64,000 nucleotides of DNA, taken from contig NZ_JH719395.1 in NCBI RefSeq assembly GCF_000271845.1, positions 1,012,466 to 1,076,465 on the forward strand. The letters run 5' to 3'. The translations under genes and the position numbers were made by a program. A model generated the notes under the pieces. The model was not told the origin of the DNA and did no database searches. It saw only the letters and a program-made list of their open reading frames with translations. This stretch comes from Rhizobium leguminosarum bv. trifolii WSM2297. GTDB lineage: Bacteria; Pseudomonadota; Alphaproteobacteria; Rhizobiales; Rhizobiaceae. This document shows, piece after piece, positions 56,238 to 64,000 of this stretch (positions are counted from its first letter, which is position 1; every line of letters begins with the position of its first letter).

Positions 56238-57059
56238 ATGAAACGCATTCTAAAAATCGTTCTCGCGGCACTGGTCGCGATCTGTCTTATCGCCGTTGTC
56301 GGCATCTACGCCTTGTCGGAGATGCGTCTTTCCAGGACCTACAACGTCGCGGCCGCCAATTTTGCCGTCAAGACGACGCTGCCGCCTGAGGAAGCCGAAC
56401 GCCGCGCCCGGACGCTGATGTGCGGCGGTTGTCATCACGATGCCGGCAACGTGTTGATCGACGAGCCCGGCCTCGGCCGCATCGTCGCACCGAACCTGAC
56501 CCGCTTCGCGCCGATGTATAGCGATGCGGAGCTCGTGCGCCTCATCCGCCACGGCGTCAAGAAGGACAGCACCGGCGTCTTTATCATGCCGGCTGGCAAT
56601 TTTGCCCATATCACCGATGACGACATGGCGGCGATCCTCGCCTGGCTGCGCAGTCTTAAGCAGCTTCCCGACGCAGTCGACGGAACGACGCAATGGGGGC
56701 CGCTCGGCCGGATCGGCCTGGCGCTCGACAAGGTCCCCTTCGAGGCCGACCTCGTGCCGGCCGTTCTCACGCCCGCCGCCACGCGCCCGGCCGATATCGG
56801 CGAATATGCCTTCAGGACCGATTGCAGCCACTGTCACAATCTCGATACCGCCAAGCAGTCCGAAGCCTTTCTGGCACCGGCGCTGAGGCCCTTGGCACAA
56901 TCCTATTCGGCTGCCGATTTCAAGACATTGCTGCGCACCGGCAAGGGTGTCGGAGGCCGCGATCTCGGGGTGATGACGCAGGTTTCCCTATGGGATTTCA
57001 GATATTTTACAGATTCCGAAATCGAACAGATCCAAGCTTATCTCACCCGGCAACCGTAA
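56238..57059 (+). CDS. Di-heme cytochrome c, membrane-anchored
   Basis: 273-residue protein with an N-terminal anchor (residues 4-26, LKIVLAALVAICLIAVVGI). Two heme motifs: CGGCH near residue 62 and CSHCH near 196. Axial Met candidates are in IMPAGNFAHI and GVMTQV. Typical of periplasmic electron carriers associated with dehydrogenases, but none is next to it. Confidence 0.85.
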   Translation: MKRILKIVLAALVAICLIAVVGIYALSEMRLSRTYNVAAANFAVKTTLPPEEAERRARTLMCGGCHHDAGNVLIDEPGLGRIVAPNLTRFAPMYSDAELVRLIRHGVKKDSTGVFIMPAGNFAHITDDDMAAILAWLRSLKQLPDAVDGTTQWGPLGRIGLALDKVPFEADLVPAVLTPAATRPADIGEYAFRTDCSHCHNLDTAKQSEAFLAPALRPLAQSYSAADFKTLLRTGKGVGGRDLGVMTQVSLWDFRYFTDSEIEQIQAYLTRQP

Positions 57060-57087
57060 CGCGACAGCAACAATAAAGAAGTGGTCT

Positions 57088-57107
57088 GACCAGATTGGTC
57101 TTTTTTT
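57088..57107 (+). terminator. Short hairpin with T-run after cytochrome c
   Basis: GACCA (57088-57092), loop GAT, TGGTC (57096-57100), then seven T. A short stem but good tail. Confidence 0.6.
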
Positions 57108-57204
57108 GATCGGGGCGGCTGGAATTCCTGCCGCCGCATGCTATCTAAAGTCAACGATTGAAACGGCGGGCCTTGAACCCGCCTGTTGAAAGGATCAGGT
57201 CCCC

Positions 57205-57540
57205 ATGAGCGGCATAAACGAATTCATCGACAACGAAATCAAGAGCAACGACGTCGTCCTCTTCATGAAGGGCACGCCGCAGTTTCCGCAGTGCGGTTTC
57301 TCCGGCCAGGTCGTGCAGATTCTCGATTACATCGGTGTCGACTACAAGAGCGTCAACGTGCTCGCCGATTCGGAAATCCGCCAGGGCATCAAGGATTATT
57401 CCAACTGGCCGACAATCCCGCAGCTTTACGTAAAGGGTGAGTTCGTCGGCGGCTGCGATATCGTCCGGGAAATGTTCCAGGCCGGTGAACTGCAGCAGCA
57501 TCTCCAGGAAAACGGCATCACCGTGCGCGGCGCCGCCTGA
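57205..57540 (+). CDS. grxD: Monothiol glutaredoxin GrxD (CGFS type)
   Basis: 111-residue Grx4-type protein with active-site CGFS at residues 30-33 and the GSH-binding [19 protein letters not shown]. It carries a [2Fe-2S] cluster alone or with BolA. In most alphaproteobacteria it sits next to bolA; here a block of other genes lies between. Confidence 0.95.
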   Translation: MSGINEFIDNEIKSNDVVLFMKGTPQFPQCGFSGQVVQILDYIGVDYKSVNVLADSEIRQGIKDYSNWPTIPQLYVKGEFVGGCDIVREMFQAGELQQHLQENGITVRGAA

Positions 57541-57546
57541 CCGGTC

Positions 57547-57612
57547 ACCGGGCGTCCGCCCGGTTTCCAAATCTGTAATCTTGAGTCCGAGGCGCTGCAG
57601 CCAGCAGCGCCT
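57547..57612 (+). terminator. Two hairpins after grxD
   Basis: ACCGGGC/GCCCGGT (57547-57564) followed by TTTCC, and AGGCGCTG/CAGCGCCT (57590-57612). The first resembles a weak intrinsic terminator; the second has no T-run. Confidence 0.5.
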
Positions 57613-57636
57613 TAGCCTGTTTATGGGAATTTCATT

Positions 57637-58879
57637 GTGACAGATTCATCACAAGCCGTGTCCGCGGGCCGCCTGCCCATGGGCAAGCGAGAGTTTATCG
57701 CGCTCGCAGCCTTCCTGATGGCCGTCAACTCTCTGGCGATCGATATCATGCTGCCGGCCTTGCAGCAGATCGGTGCGAGCCTTGGCGTCGAGAGCGAAAA
57801 TCATCGTCAATTCGTCGTCTCCACCTATCTGCTCGGCTTCGGCTGCGCCCAGTTGTTCTACGGGCCGCTGTCCGACCGTTTCGGCCGCCGCACGCCACTG
57901 CTGATCGGCCTGGTCATCTACATTCTCTCCGCCATCAGTATCGTCTTCGTCCCCTCCTTCGCAGGCTTGCTCGCCCTGCGCTTCGTCCAAGGCGTCGGTT
58001 CGGCGGCAACCCGCGTCATCACCGTTTCCATTGTCCGCGATATCTATGGCGGCCGGCAGATGGCCGAAGTCATGTCGCTGATCATGATGGTCTTCATGAT
58101 CGTGCCGGTGATTGCACCAGGTACCGGCCAGATCGTCATGTTCTTCGGCAACTGGCACCTGATCTTCCTCTTCATCGCCGCCATGGCGATCGCAATCGCC
58201 GTCTGGGCCTACCTTCGCCTGCCGGAAACCTTGCATCCCGCCAATGTCCGCCCCTTCACCGCCCGCTCGATCTTCGGCGCCTTCAAGCTGGTGCTGACCA
58301 ATCGCATCGCACTCTGCTACACCATCGCCAGCACCTTCATCTTCGGCGCATTGTTCGGCTTCATCAATTCCGCCCAGCAGGTCTATGTCGGCATCTATGA
58401 TCTCGGCGTCTATTTCCCCTTCGCTTTTGCCGGCGTGGCGATCTTCATGTCGCTGTCGTCCTTTTTCAACTCACGCTTCGTCGGCAAGCTCGGCATGCGC
58501 CGACTGTCGCACGGCTCGCTGATCGGTTTCATCACCATCAACACCATCTGGCTGATCGTCCAGATGGCGAGTTCCGATGCCATTCGCTCTGTTCATCTCC
58601 TTCTTCGGCCTTGCCATGTTCCAGTTCGGCTGGATCGGCTCGAACTTCAATTCGCTGGCCATGGAGCCGCTCGGCCATGTCGCCGGCACCGCCTCCTCCG
58701 TCCTCGGCTTCATGAGCACGGTTGGCGGCGCCCTTATCGGCGCCGGCATCGGCCAGGCCTTCGATGGCACTGCGCTGCCGATGGTCGCCGGCTATTTCAT
58801 CGTGTCGATCATCGGGCTGATCTTCGTGCTGATCGCCGAAAAGGGCCGCCTCTTCCAACAGCAGAACCCGGCCGTCTAA
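57637..58879 (+). pseudogene. Bcr/CflA-type MFS exporter with frameshift
   Basis: Drug-resistance MFS transporter, about 413 residues if intact. The frame starting at 57637 shows helices 1-9 (MGKREFIALAAFLMAVNSLAID, then GPLSDRFGRRTPL) until about 58576. From 58577 the correct sequence continues in the next frame as MPFALFISFFGLAMFQFGW to a stop at 58879. Without correction the first frame reads into hydrophilic Arg/His-rich residues until 58917. Loss of one copy of an ATGCC pair, or a single extra base, would explain it. It could be a real decay event or a sequencing error. Confidence 0.8.
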
Positions 58880-58913
58880 CGGCCGGTCTCCTCCGCATCC
58901 GGGATTTCACCAC

Positions 58914-60194
58914 ATGACGCCGCCGCATAAACCGCATCAGGAAAACCAGGGTTCCCGCCGCATCGGCATGGGCTTTGGCGAATTCGTCGTCACCATCGCC
59001 ATCATGACCGCAAGCGTCGCCATGGCAATCGACAGCATGCTGCCGGCATTGCCCAATATCGGCCATTCCCTTGGCGTCACCAATACCAACGACGCGCAGT
59101 TGATCATCGGTGTATTCCTGCTGGGCTTCGGCATCTCGCAGATATTCTTCGGCAGTCTTTCGGATACGTTCGGCCGCCGTAACATCCTGCTCGGCGGTCT
59201 CGTCTGCTACGTGATCGGAATGTTTGCCGCCGCAGCAACCGGCAGCTTCGAAATGCTGCTCGTCATGCGCTTCATTCAGGGTGTCGGCGGTGCGGCCGTG
59301 CGTATCACCACCATGGCGCTTGTACGCGACTGCTTCGGCGGCCGCGAAATGGCCCGTGTCATGTCTTATGTCATGATCGTCTTCATGATCGTGCCGATCG
59401 TTGCTCCCTCCGTCGGCCAATTGATCATCACCTATGCCAACTGGCACTGGATCTTCATCCTGCTCGGCATCATCGCCACCATCCTGTTCGTCTGGGCGCT
59501 TCTGCGGCTGAAAGAATCGCTGCCGCCGGAAGAGCGGCTGCCACTGTCGGTCGGCTCTGTCGTCGATGGCTTCAAGACCGTGCTCACCAACCGCATCACC
59601 TGTGGCTACATGATCGGTCTCACCATGTTCACCGGCGTCATCAGCGCCTATGTGATTTCGGTGCAGCAGGTCTTCGGCGAGGTTTACGGCCTTGGCGACT
59701 GGCTGCCGATTGCCTTTGCCGCCACCGCCGGCGGCATCGCTGTCGCCAATTTCGCCAACGGCTTCTTCGTCCGCACATTCGGCATGCGCCGCATCTCGCA
59801 CGCCGCCCTGCTGATCTTTACGGCGCTCTCGGCTGTCGGCTTTGTCATTTCGCTTGCCGGAAAGCCGGATTTCGCCGTCGCCTATGGCATCTTCACCATC
59901 GTGCTGATGATGTTTGCGCTGATCGCCACCAATTTCACCGCCATCAGCCTCGAGCCGATGGGCAATCTCGCCGGCACGGCGACCGCCATCACCGGCTTCG
60001 TCTCGACGACCTTCGGCACCATCCTCGGCGGCCTGGTCGGCCAGATGTTCAACGGCACGGTGCAGCCGCTCTTCGGCGGTTTTGCGCTCTTCGGGATGGC
60101 GACAATCGCAGCCACGCTTTGGGCCGAGAACGGCAAGCTCTTCACCCATCCCGGCGACAGCCCGCAGCTCGATCCGGGTGCGGCTCACTTCTGA
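58914..60194 (+). CDS. Bcr/CflA-type MFS multidrug exporter
   Basis: 426-residue paralogue of the preceding exporter, intact over twelve helices. GSLSDTFGRRNILLGG is the MFS loop 2-3 motif and QGVGGAAVRITTMALVRDCF matches the same region of its neighbour. It probably exports small hydrophobic drugs. The pair arose by tandem duplication. Confidence 0.88.
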   Translation: MTPPHKPHQENQGSRRIGMGFGEFVVTIAIMTASVAMAIDSMLPALPNIGHSLGVTNTNDAQLIIGVFLLGFGISQIFFGSLSDTFGRRNILLGGLVCYVIGMFAAAATGSFEMLLVMRFIQGVGGAAVRITTMALVRDCFGGREMARVMSYVMIVFMIVPIVAPSVGQLIITYANWHWIFILLGIIATILFVWALLRLKESLPPEERLPLSVGSVVDGFKTVLTNRITCGYMIGLTMFTGVISAYVISVQQVFGEVYGLGDWLPIAFAATAGGIAVANFANGFFVRTFGMRRISHAALLIFTALSAVGFVISLAGKPDFAVAYGIFTIVLMMFALIATNFTAISLEPMGNLAGTATAITGFVSTTFGTILGGLVGQMFNGTVQPLFGGFALFGMATIAATLWAENGKLFTHPGDSPQLDPGAAHF

Positions 60195-60235
60195 CGCAAG
60201 CCCGTCGGGTCGCTCGGTCCGGTCGGTATGTTTAA

Positions 60236-61129
60236 GTGACAAACTTCACACGTCTCCTAAATCTAGATGATCCGCGGAGGGCCCTGGTTTTGGATACAGA
60301 CTATCACCGTCTCCCCCTGGGACTTCAGGGTGAGATATTTCGGATCGACGCGAATACCGACACCGGCGTCATTGTGCTCGCCGGATCCAGCGGTCGGGTC
60401 GATGAGACGCGCGCCAAGTTGTTTGCAAGCCGAGGGGCGACAGCAATCGCGCTTCGCTGGTTCGGCGGCGAAGGCCAGGTGCCCGGCATTTGCGAGGTGC
60501 CGCTGGAAAGTTTCCTCGCTGCCACCGATCATCTGGTGGAACTGGGCTGCAAACGCATCGTCTTTGTCGGGACATCGAAGGGCGCAGAAGCCGCGCTGCT
60601 TGCAGCCGTTCACGACGCGCGCGTTAACGCTGTGGTTGCAATGAGCCCTTCGTCGGTCGTCTGGGGAAATATCGGGCCTGGTCTCGATGGCATCAGTTGG
60701 CCGGAACGCTCGTCGTGGACATTGCACGGCAAGCCCCTTCCCTTTATCTCGTCGGATCCTGCTTGGGTCCCGGAATATAGAGATGGCCTCGTAACTTACA
60801 GGGGACTGTTCGAACGATGCCTTGATGTGCACGATTCTGAGATCGAGGCAGCGACGATCCCTTTGGAGAAAACTGCCGCCGACATAATGCTTGTAGCAGG
60901 ATGCGATGATGCGCTTTGGCCATCGGACAGATTTGCCAAGTCGATTGTCCGGCGGCGCTCTGATGCGGGTTTACCCACCCGGCTTATCTTGGGAGAAGAT
61001 GCAGGTCATCGCATTCTGCTCCCGGGTGAAGCGACAGCCCGATCCTTGCTGCGGGCGCACGGCGGAAGTGATGAAGCCGACGCCGAATTGGGTCGTCTGG
61101 CGTGGGAATATATTCTCGCTCTTCTGTAG
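60236..61129 (+). CDS. Alpha/beta hydrolase, BAAT/acyl-CoA thioester hydrolase C-terminal type
   Basis: Up to 297 residues. Family traits are VIVLAGSSGRVDETRAKL near residue 45, RWFGGEGQVPG near 74 and the nucleophile Ser in FVGTSKGAEAAL near 113; Asp in AGCDDALWPSD and His in GEDAGHRI complete the triad. It lacks the N-terminal acyltransferase domain. Start is unsure: GTG 60236 has no Shine-Dalgarno, while TTG 60290 has GGAGG 9 nt upstream. Confidence 0.75.
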   Translation: MTNFTRLLNLDDPRRALVLDTDYHRLPLGLQGEIFRIDANTDTGVIVLAGSSGRVDETRAKLFASRGATAIALRWFGGEGQVPGICEVPLESFLAATDHLVELGCKRIVFVGTSKGAEAALLAAVHDARVNAVVAMSPSSVVWGNIGPGLDGISWPERSSWTLHGKPLPFISSDPAWVPEYRDGLVTYRGLFERCLDVHDSEIEAATIPLEKTAADIMLVAGCDDALWPSDRFAKSIVRRRSDAGLPTRLILGEDAGHRILLPGEATARSLLRAHGGSDEADAELGRLAWEYILALL

Positions 61130-61158
61130 CGGGAGCGGTGCTGCGGAAAGGCTTCTCC

Positions 61159-61634
61159 ATGAATGATCGAATTTTGATCAGGCCCTACGCGCCAGCCGAT
61201 GCGGACGCGACGATCGGCATTTTTCTGCGCGCCATCCGGGAGGTCTCATCGAAAGATTATTCGCCCGCTCAGATCGAGGCTTGGGCAAAGGTTGAAGATC
61301 GCGGCCTATGGGCGGAACGCAGGATTAGCCGGCCCGCCTGGATCGCGGAAATCGACGGAGAGCCCGTGGGCTTTTCCGATCTGACCGCCGACGGATGCCT
61401 GGACATGATGTTCGTCCACCCCGAATTTCCGGGGCTCGGTGTCGCAAGCAGCCTGTTGAGCAGGGTCGAGGAGGAAGCTCGGACGCTGGGATTCACCAGA
61501 ATTTATACGGAAGCCAGCCGAACCGCCCGGCCATTTTTCGAGCGCAAAGGTTTCCGCGTGATATCAAGGCAAATCGTCGGAAACGCGGACAAGGCCTGGA
61601 AAACTTCCTCATGGAAAAGCTCTACACGCAATAG
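61159..61634 (+). pseudogene. GNAT acetyltransferase with 3'-end frameshift
   Basis: YafP-like GNAT. The domain is intact from RPYAPADADATIGIFLRAIR through HPEFPGLGVASSLLSRVEEE and the helix EASRTARPFFERKGFRVI. After RQIV at 61578 the normal C-terminus (RKRGQGLENFLMEKLYTQ) lies in another frame and ends at 61634. The annotated frame instead reads on to 61731 with an unrelated tail that includes the terminator. One missing C in GTCCGG would explain it. The fold may survive since only the last strand changes. Confidence 0.7.
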
Positions 61635-61684
61635 GCACGATCCGCCCACATGTCATCCGAAACGGCATTCCCAGTCGCAGGATA

Positions 61685-61717
61685 CGGCCGCAAAATCAAC
61701 GTTTTGCGGCCGGTTTT
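61685..61717 (+). terminator. Strong rho-independent terminator
   Basis: CGGCCGCAAAA (61685-61695) pairs perfectly with TTTTGCGGCCG (61702-61712), loop TCAACG, followed by GTTTT. It ends the 60.2-61.6 kb transcript just before the convergent phosphatase gene. Confidence 0.88.
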
Positions 61718-61723
61718 CATGCG

Positions 61724-62548
61724 TCAGATAGTGAAGACCTCACGCCGCAGCGCGTCCCAGGAAGTTTTGTCGGGCGCAATCAGCAGCCCGCCATCGAGAT
61801 GGTGCGGCAGGTAGGGAGAACCGTCGAAACGGGCGGCATGGGCGCCGGCCTCCTGTGAGATCAGCGTGCCGGCAAGGTGATCCCAAGGCATCAGCTTATT
61901 GTACATCAGGTAATGCACATGGCCGCCCGCAAGGGTGCGGTATTCATGAGCCGCGCAGCGGTAGTTGGTGAGGAAGCGCACCTTGGCAAGGTTGCCGAGA
62001 ATCTCCGCCCGCTTCTCCTGCGGCAGGTAGCCTGTCGAGGCCATACCAACCATCTGGTCGAGCGCGACAGGCTCGGCCGCGCGCAACCGCCGCGCTTCGC
62101 CATCGGGTCGCCGCAGCCAGGCGCCGCCACCCTTTTCCGCCATTACCCAGTCGTCGCCCATCGGATCGTAGATGATCCCGGCAATGGTCTCGCCGCCTGA
62201 GATGACCGAGGCCATCACGCCGAAGGCGGGGATACCGGCGGCGAAATTGAAGGTGCCATCGACCGGGTCGACGACGACGGCGAGATCGGCATCCCCGAGC
62301 CTGCCAAGCAGCGCCGGTTCGGCCGCAACCGATTCTTCGCCGACGAACAGCGCCCCGGGCCAGAGCCGCTCGGCCTCCGTCTTGATCATGCGTTCGGCCT
62401 GCTCATCGGCCTCCGTGACGAGATCGGTCGCCTCGCTCTTGGCGCGCACCTCGCCCTGGCCGAGCCGGCGGAAGCGCGGCAGGATTTCCGCCTTCGCTGC
62501 GCGGCGCAAGAGATCGGCAAGAACGGTCACGTCGACAGTCGCAGTCAT
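61724..62548 (-). CDS. Inositol-monophosphatase family protein 1
   Basis: 274-residue Mg-dependent phosphatase. The motifs GEESV, DPVDGTFNFAAG and PWDHLAGTLISQEAG carry metal ligands. Substrates in the family include inositol-1-P, histidinol-P and 3'-phosphoadenosine compounds; which one is not clear. It lies 42 bp after its paralogue, same strand. Confidence 0.85.
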   Translation of the reverse strand: MTATVDVTVLADLLRRAAKAEILPRFRRLGQGEVRAKSEATDLVTEADEQAERMIKTEAERLWPGALFVGEESVAAEPALLGRLGDADLAVVVDPVDGTFNFAAGIPAFGVMASVISGGETIAGIIYDPMGDDWVMAEKGGGAWLRRPDGEARRLRAAEPVALDQMVGMASTGYLPQEKRAEILGNLAKVRFLTNYRCAAHEYRTLAGGHVHYLMYNKLMPWDHLAGTLISQEAGAHAARFDGSPYLPHHLDGGLLIAPDKTSWDALRREVFTI

Positions 62549-62590
62549 GTCAAATCCTTTCTGTCCGGCCCTTGTGGGAGGGGCCTCAAA

Positions 62591-63418
62591 TCAGATGCCG
62601 ACGATCTCGCGCCGGATCAGCTGCCAACTTTCCTTGTCGGGTGCAGAGATGATGCCGCCCGTCGTCTCGCCCGGACGATAGGGCGTACCGTCGAATTTCG
62701 CCGTATGGCCGCCGGCCTCCTGATGTGCGAGCACGCCGGCCAGATGATCCCAGGGCATCAGTTTCGCATGACCGATGAAATGCATCTTGCCGGAGGTAAC
62801 CATCCAATATTCGTAAGCCGAGCAATTGAAGGCGAAGTTCATTCGGGCCTTTGCCATGTTGGCTGCGATGCGCGAGCGATCCGGATCGTCCATGTGCCCC
62901 CACGAGAAGCCGCCGACCATCTGGTTCAAGGCGGCAGGCTCAGCCACCGTCAGCTTGCTCGATTGCCCGTCCTGCCGCGTCAGAAAGGCGCCCGCACCCT
63001 TGATCGCCGTTACCGTATCACCGAGAACCGGATCGTAAATGATGCCGGCGACCGTCTCGCCCTTGACGGTCACCGCCAGCATCGTCCCGAAAACCGGAAG
63101 CCCGGCGGCGAAATTGAATGTGCCGTCGACGGGATCGATCACGAAGGCAAGCTCGGCATCGGCAAGTGCCGGCACCACAGACTTGTCGGCGTCATAGGCT
63201 TCCTCGCCGACGACGAGCGCTGAGGGAAAGTGCTCTTTCAGTGCCGCCGTGATCCTGTGTTCGGCGAGCAGATCCGCCTGCGTCACAACATCGATCGCCG
63301 AGGTTTTTTCCGAGACATCGGCAGCGCCGAGATTGCGAAAACGCGGCATGATTTCGATGCGCGCCGCCTCTCGGACGCATTCGCCGAGGAAAAGAATGTC
63401 CGTGTCAGAAATAGTCAT
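62591..63418 (-). CDS. Inositol-monophosphatase family protein 2
   Basis: 275-residue paralogue of the next gene, from ATG 63418 with AAGGA upstream. GEEAYDAD, DPVDGTFNFAAGLPVFGT and PWDHLAGVLAHQEAG are intact. The two differ enough to suggest distinct substrates. It follows ttcA by 46 bp and is probably cotranscribed. Confidence 0.85.
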   Translation of the reverse strand: MTISDTDILFLGECVREAARIEIMPRFRNLGAADVSEKTSAIDVVTQADLLAEHRITAALKEHFPSALVVGEEAYDADKSVVPALADAELAFVIDPVDGTFNFAAGLPVFGTMLAVTVKGETVAGIIYDPVLGDTVTAIKGAGAFLTRQDGQSSKLTVAEPAALNQMVGGFSWGHMDDPDRSRIAANMAKARMNFAFNCSAYEYWMVTSGKMHFIGHAKLMPWDHLAGVLAHQEAGGHTAKFDGTPYRPGETTGGIISAPDKESWQLIRREIVGI

Positions 63419-63464
63419 GCGAAATCTGTCCTTGATGCAATGAACAGCCTGCATAGCCGGCCTT

Positions 63465-64000
63465 TCATGAAGGATCGGCGACACCAAGGCTGGAAAAGTC
63501 GAAAAGTTTCGGATCGAGCAGATGCGACGGGTTCACATGCGAAAGTGCCCGCAGCATCGTGTCCTTGCGCCCCGGCATGCGCCGCTCGATATCGGCGAGC
63601 ATGTCCTTCATCGCGTTGCGCTGCAGCCCGTCCTGCGAACCGCAGAGATCGCAGGGGATGATCGGGAACTGCATGGCTGCGGCAAACTTTGCAAGATCGT
63701 CCTCGGCGGCATAGGCGAGCGGCCGCAGCACCATCAGGTCGCCGTCGTCGTTCAGAAGCTTCGCCGGCATCGAGGCAAGCCGCCCGCCATGGAAGAAGTT
63801 CATGAAAAAGGTTTCGAGAATGTCCTCGCGGTGGTGGCCGAGGACCAGCGCATCGCAGCCTTCTTCCCGCGCGACGCGATAGAGATTGCCACGCCGCAGC
63901 CGCGAACAGAGCGAGCAATAGGTCGCGCCTTCCGGCACCTTCTCCTTCACGATCGAATAGGTATCACGATACTCGATCCGGTGGCGGACGCCGATCTTCG
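63465..64000 (-). CDS. ttcA: tRNA 2-thiocytidine synthetase TtcA, C-terminal part
   Basis: The gene enters from the right edge; 178 codons are visible. [18 protein letters not shown] carries the two cysteines of the Fe-S site, followed by [24 protein letters not shown], a TtcA hallmark, and IPCDLCGSQ, which holds a further Cys pair. It thiolates C32 of some tRNAs and depends on iron-sulfur assembly. The N-terminal PP-loop lies outside the window. Confidence 0.9.
   Translation of the reverse strand, partial: KIGVRHRIEYRDTYSIVKEKVPEGATYCSLCSRLRRGNLYRVAREEGCDALVLGHHREDILETFFMNFFHGGRLASMPAKLLNDDGDLMVLRPLAYAAEDDLAKFAAAMQFPIIPCDLCGSQDGLQRNAMKDMLADIERRMPGRKDTMLRALSHVNPSHLLDPKLFDFSSLGVADPS

Noticed and set aside
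58809..60242. 477-codon minus-strand frame opposite the second exporter
   Set aside because: Extreme His/Asp/Glu content reflects the reverse of hydrophobic codons; not a gene.

Overview
The window looks like a chromosomal segment of a fast-growing Rhizobium (R. leguminosarum / R. etli group). The evidence is the GC-rich codon usage with long shadow ORFs on the opposite strand, the rhizobial suf gene order (a cysteine desulfurase, then sufB-C-D-S-T-A), a purC-purS-purQ-purL set separated by small genes, RIME-like intergenic palindromes, DUF1127 and DUF2259 proteins, and iron control motifs of the RirA/Irr type. I see no rRNA, tRNA or CRISPR array. The only trace of a mobile element is a possible transposase N-terminus cut by the left edge.

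Left part (1-10.6 kb): a GH25 lysozyme-like lipoprotein, then a likely catabolic cluster. It holds an agmatinase-type ureohydrolase divergent from a class I/II aminotransferase, a two-component flavin-dependent monooxygenase (NtaA/SnaA-type oxygenase plus flavin reductase), LysR and GntR/HutC-type regulators, and a complete polar amino acid ABC transporter. A GntR-like operator lies in the transporter promoter. The natural substrate is not evident from sequence. Next come an orphan, shortened FlgC-like rod protein and a small hydrolase.

11.9-19.1 kb: the suf iron-sulfur assembly operon on the minus strand, with two cysteine desulfurases. Its promoter at 19.2 kb carries both a TGA-N9-TCA box (RirA/IRO type) and a near-consensus ICE box (Irr type). 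Inside the operon there are a pair of tandem inverted repeats ahead of sufB and a nested palindromic repeat between sufB and sufC.

19.3-37 kb: housekeeping and envelope genes. These are an alpha/beta hydrolase, a membrane acyltransferase with a striking 36-bp palindrome in its leader, a GNAT, anmK, tyrS with terminator, a trehalose-synthase-like GH13 enzyme, a giant AsmA/DUF3971 protein, a Bcp peroxiredoxin coupled to a DUF455 protein, an M23 peptidase, a DEAD-box helicase, a NUDIX hydrolase, a TfoX-like protein, a flavin reductase and a solute-binding protein.

37-57.5 kb: rpe, then purine biosynthesis in blocks (purB; purC-purS-kptA-purQ; purL) mixed with a PAS-GGDEF-EAL signalling protein, small membrane proteins, a MocR regulator divergent from a DUF1127 protein, and a PagL-like outer-membrane deacylase. 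An NAD-dependent RNA 2'-phosphotransferase gene (kptA) sits inside the purine operon. bolA (behind purL) and the CGFS glutaredoxin gene grxD are about 3.9 kb apart, separated by an ArsR/AHSA1 pair, a membrane serine-hydrolase-like gene, a histone-H1-like basic protein and a di-heme cytochrome c.

57.6-64 kb: two tandem Bcr/CflA-type exporters, the first broken by a frameshift; a BAAT-like hydrolase; a GNAT whose last codons are frameshifted; a strong terminator; two tandem inositol-monophosphatase-family genes; and the 3' part of ttcA running off the right edge.
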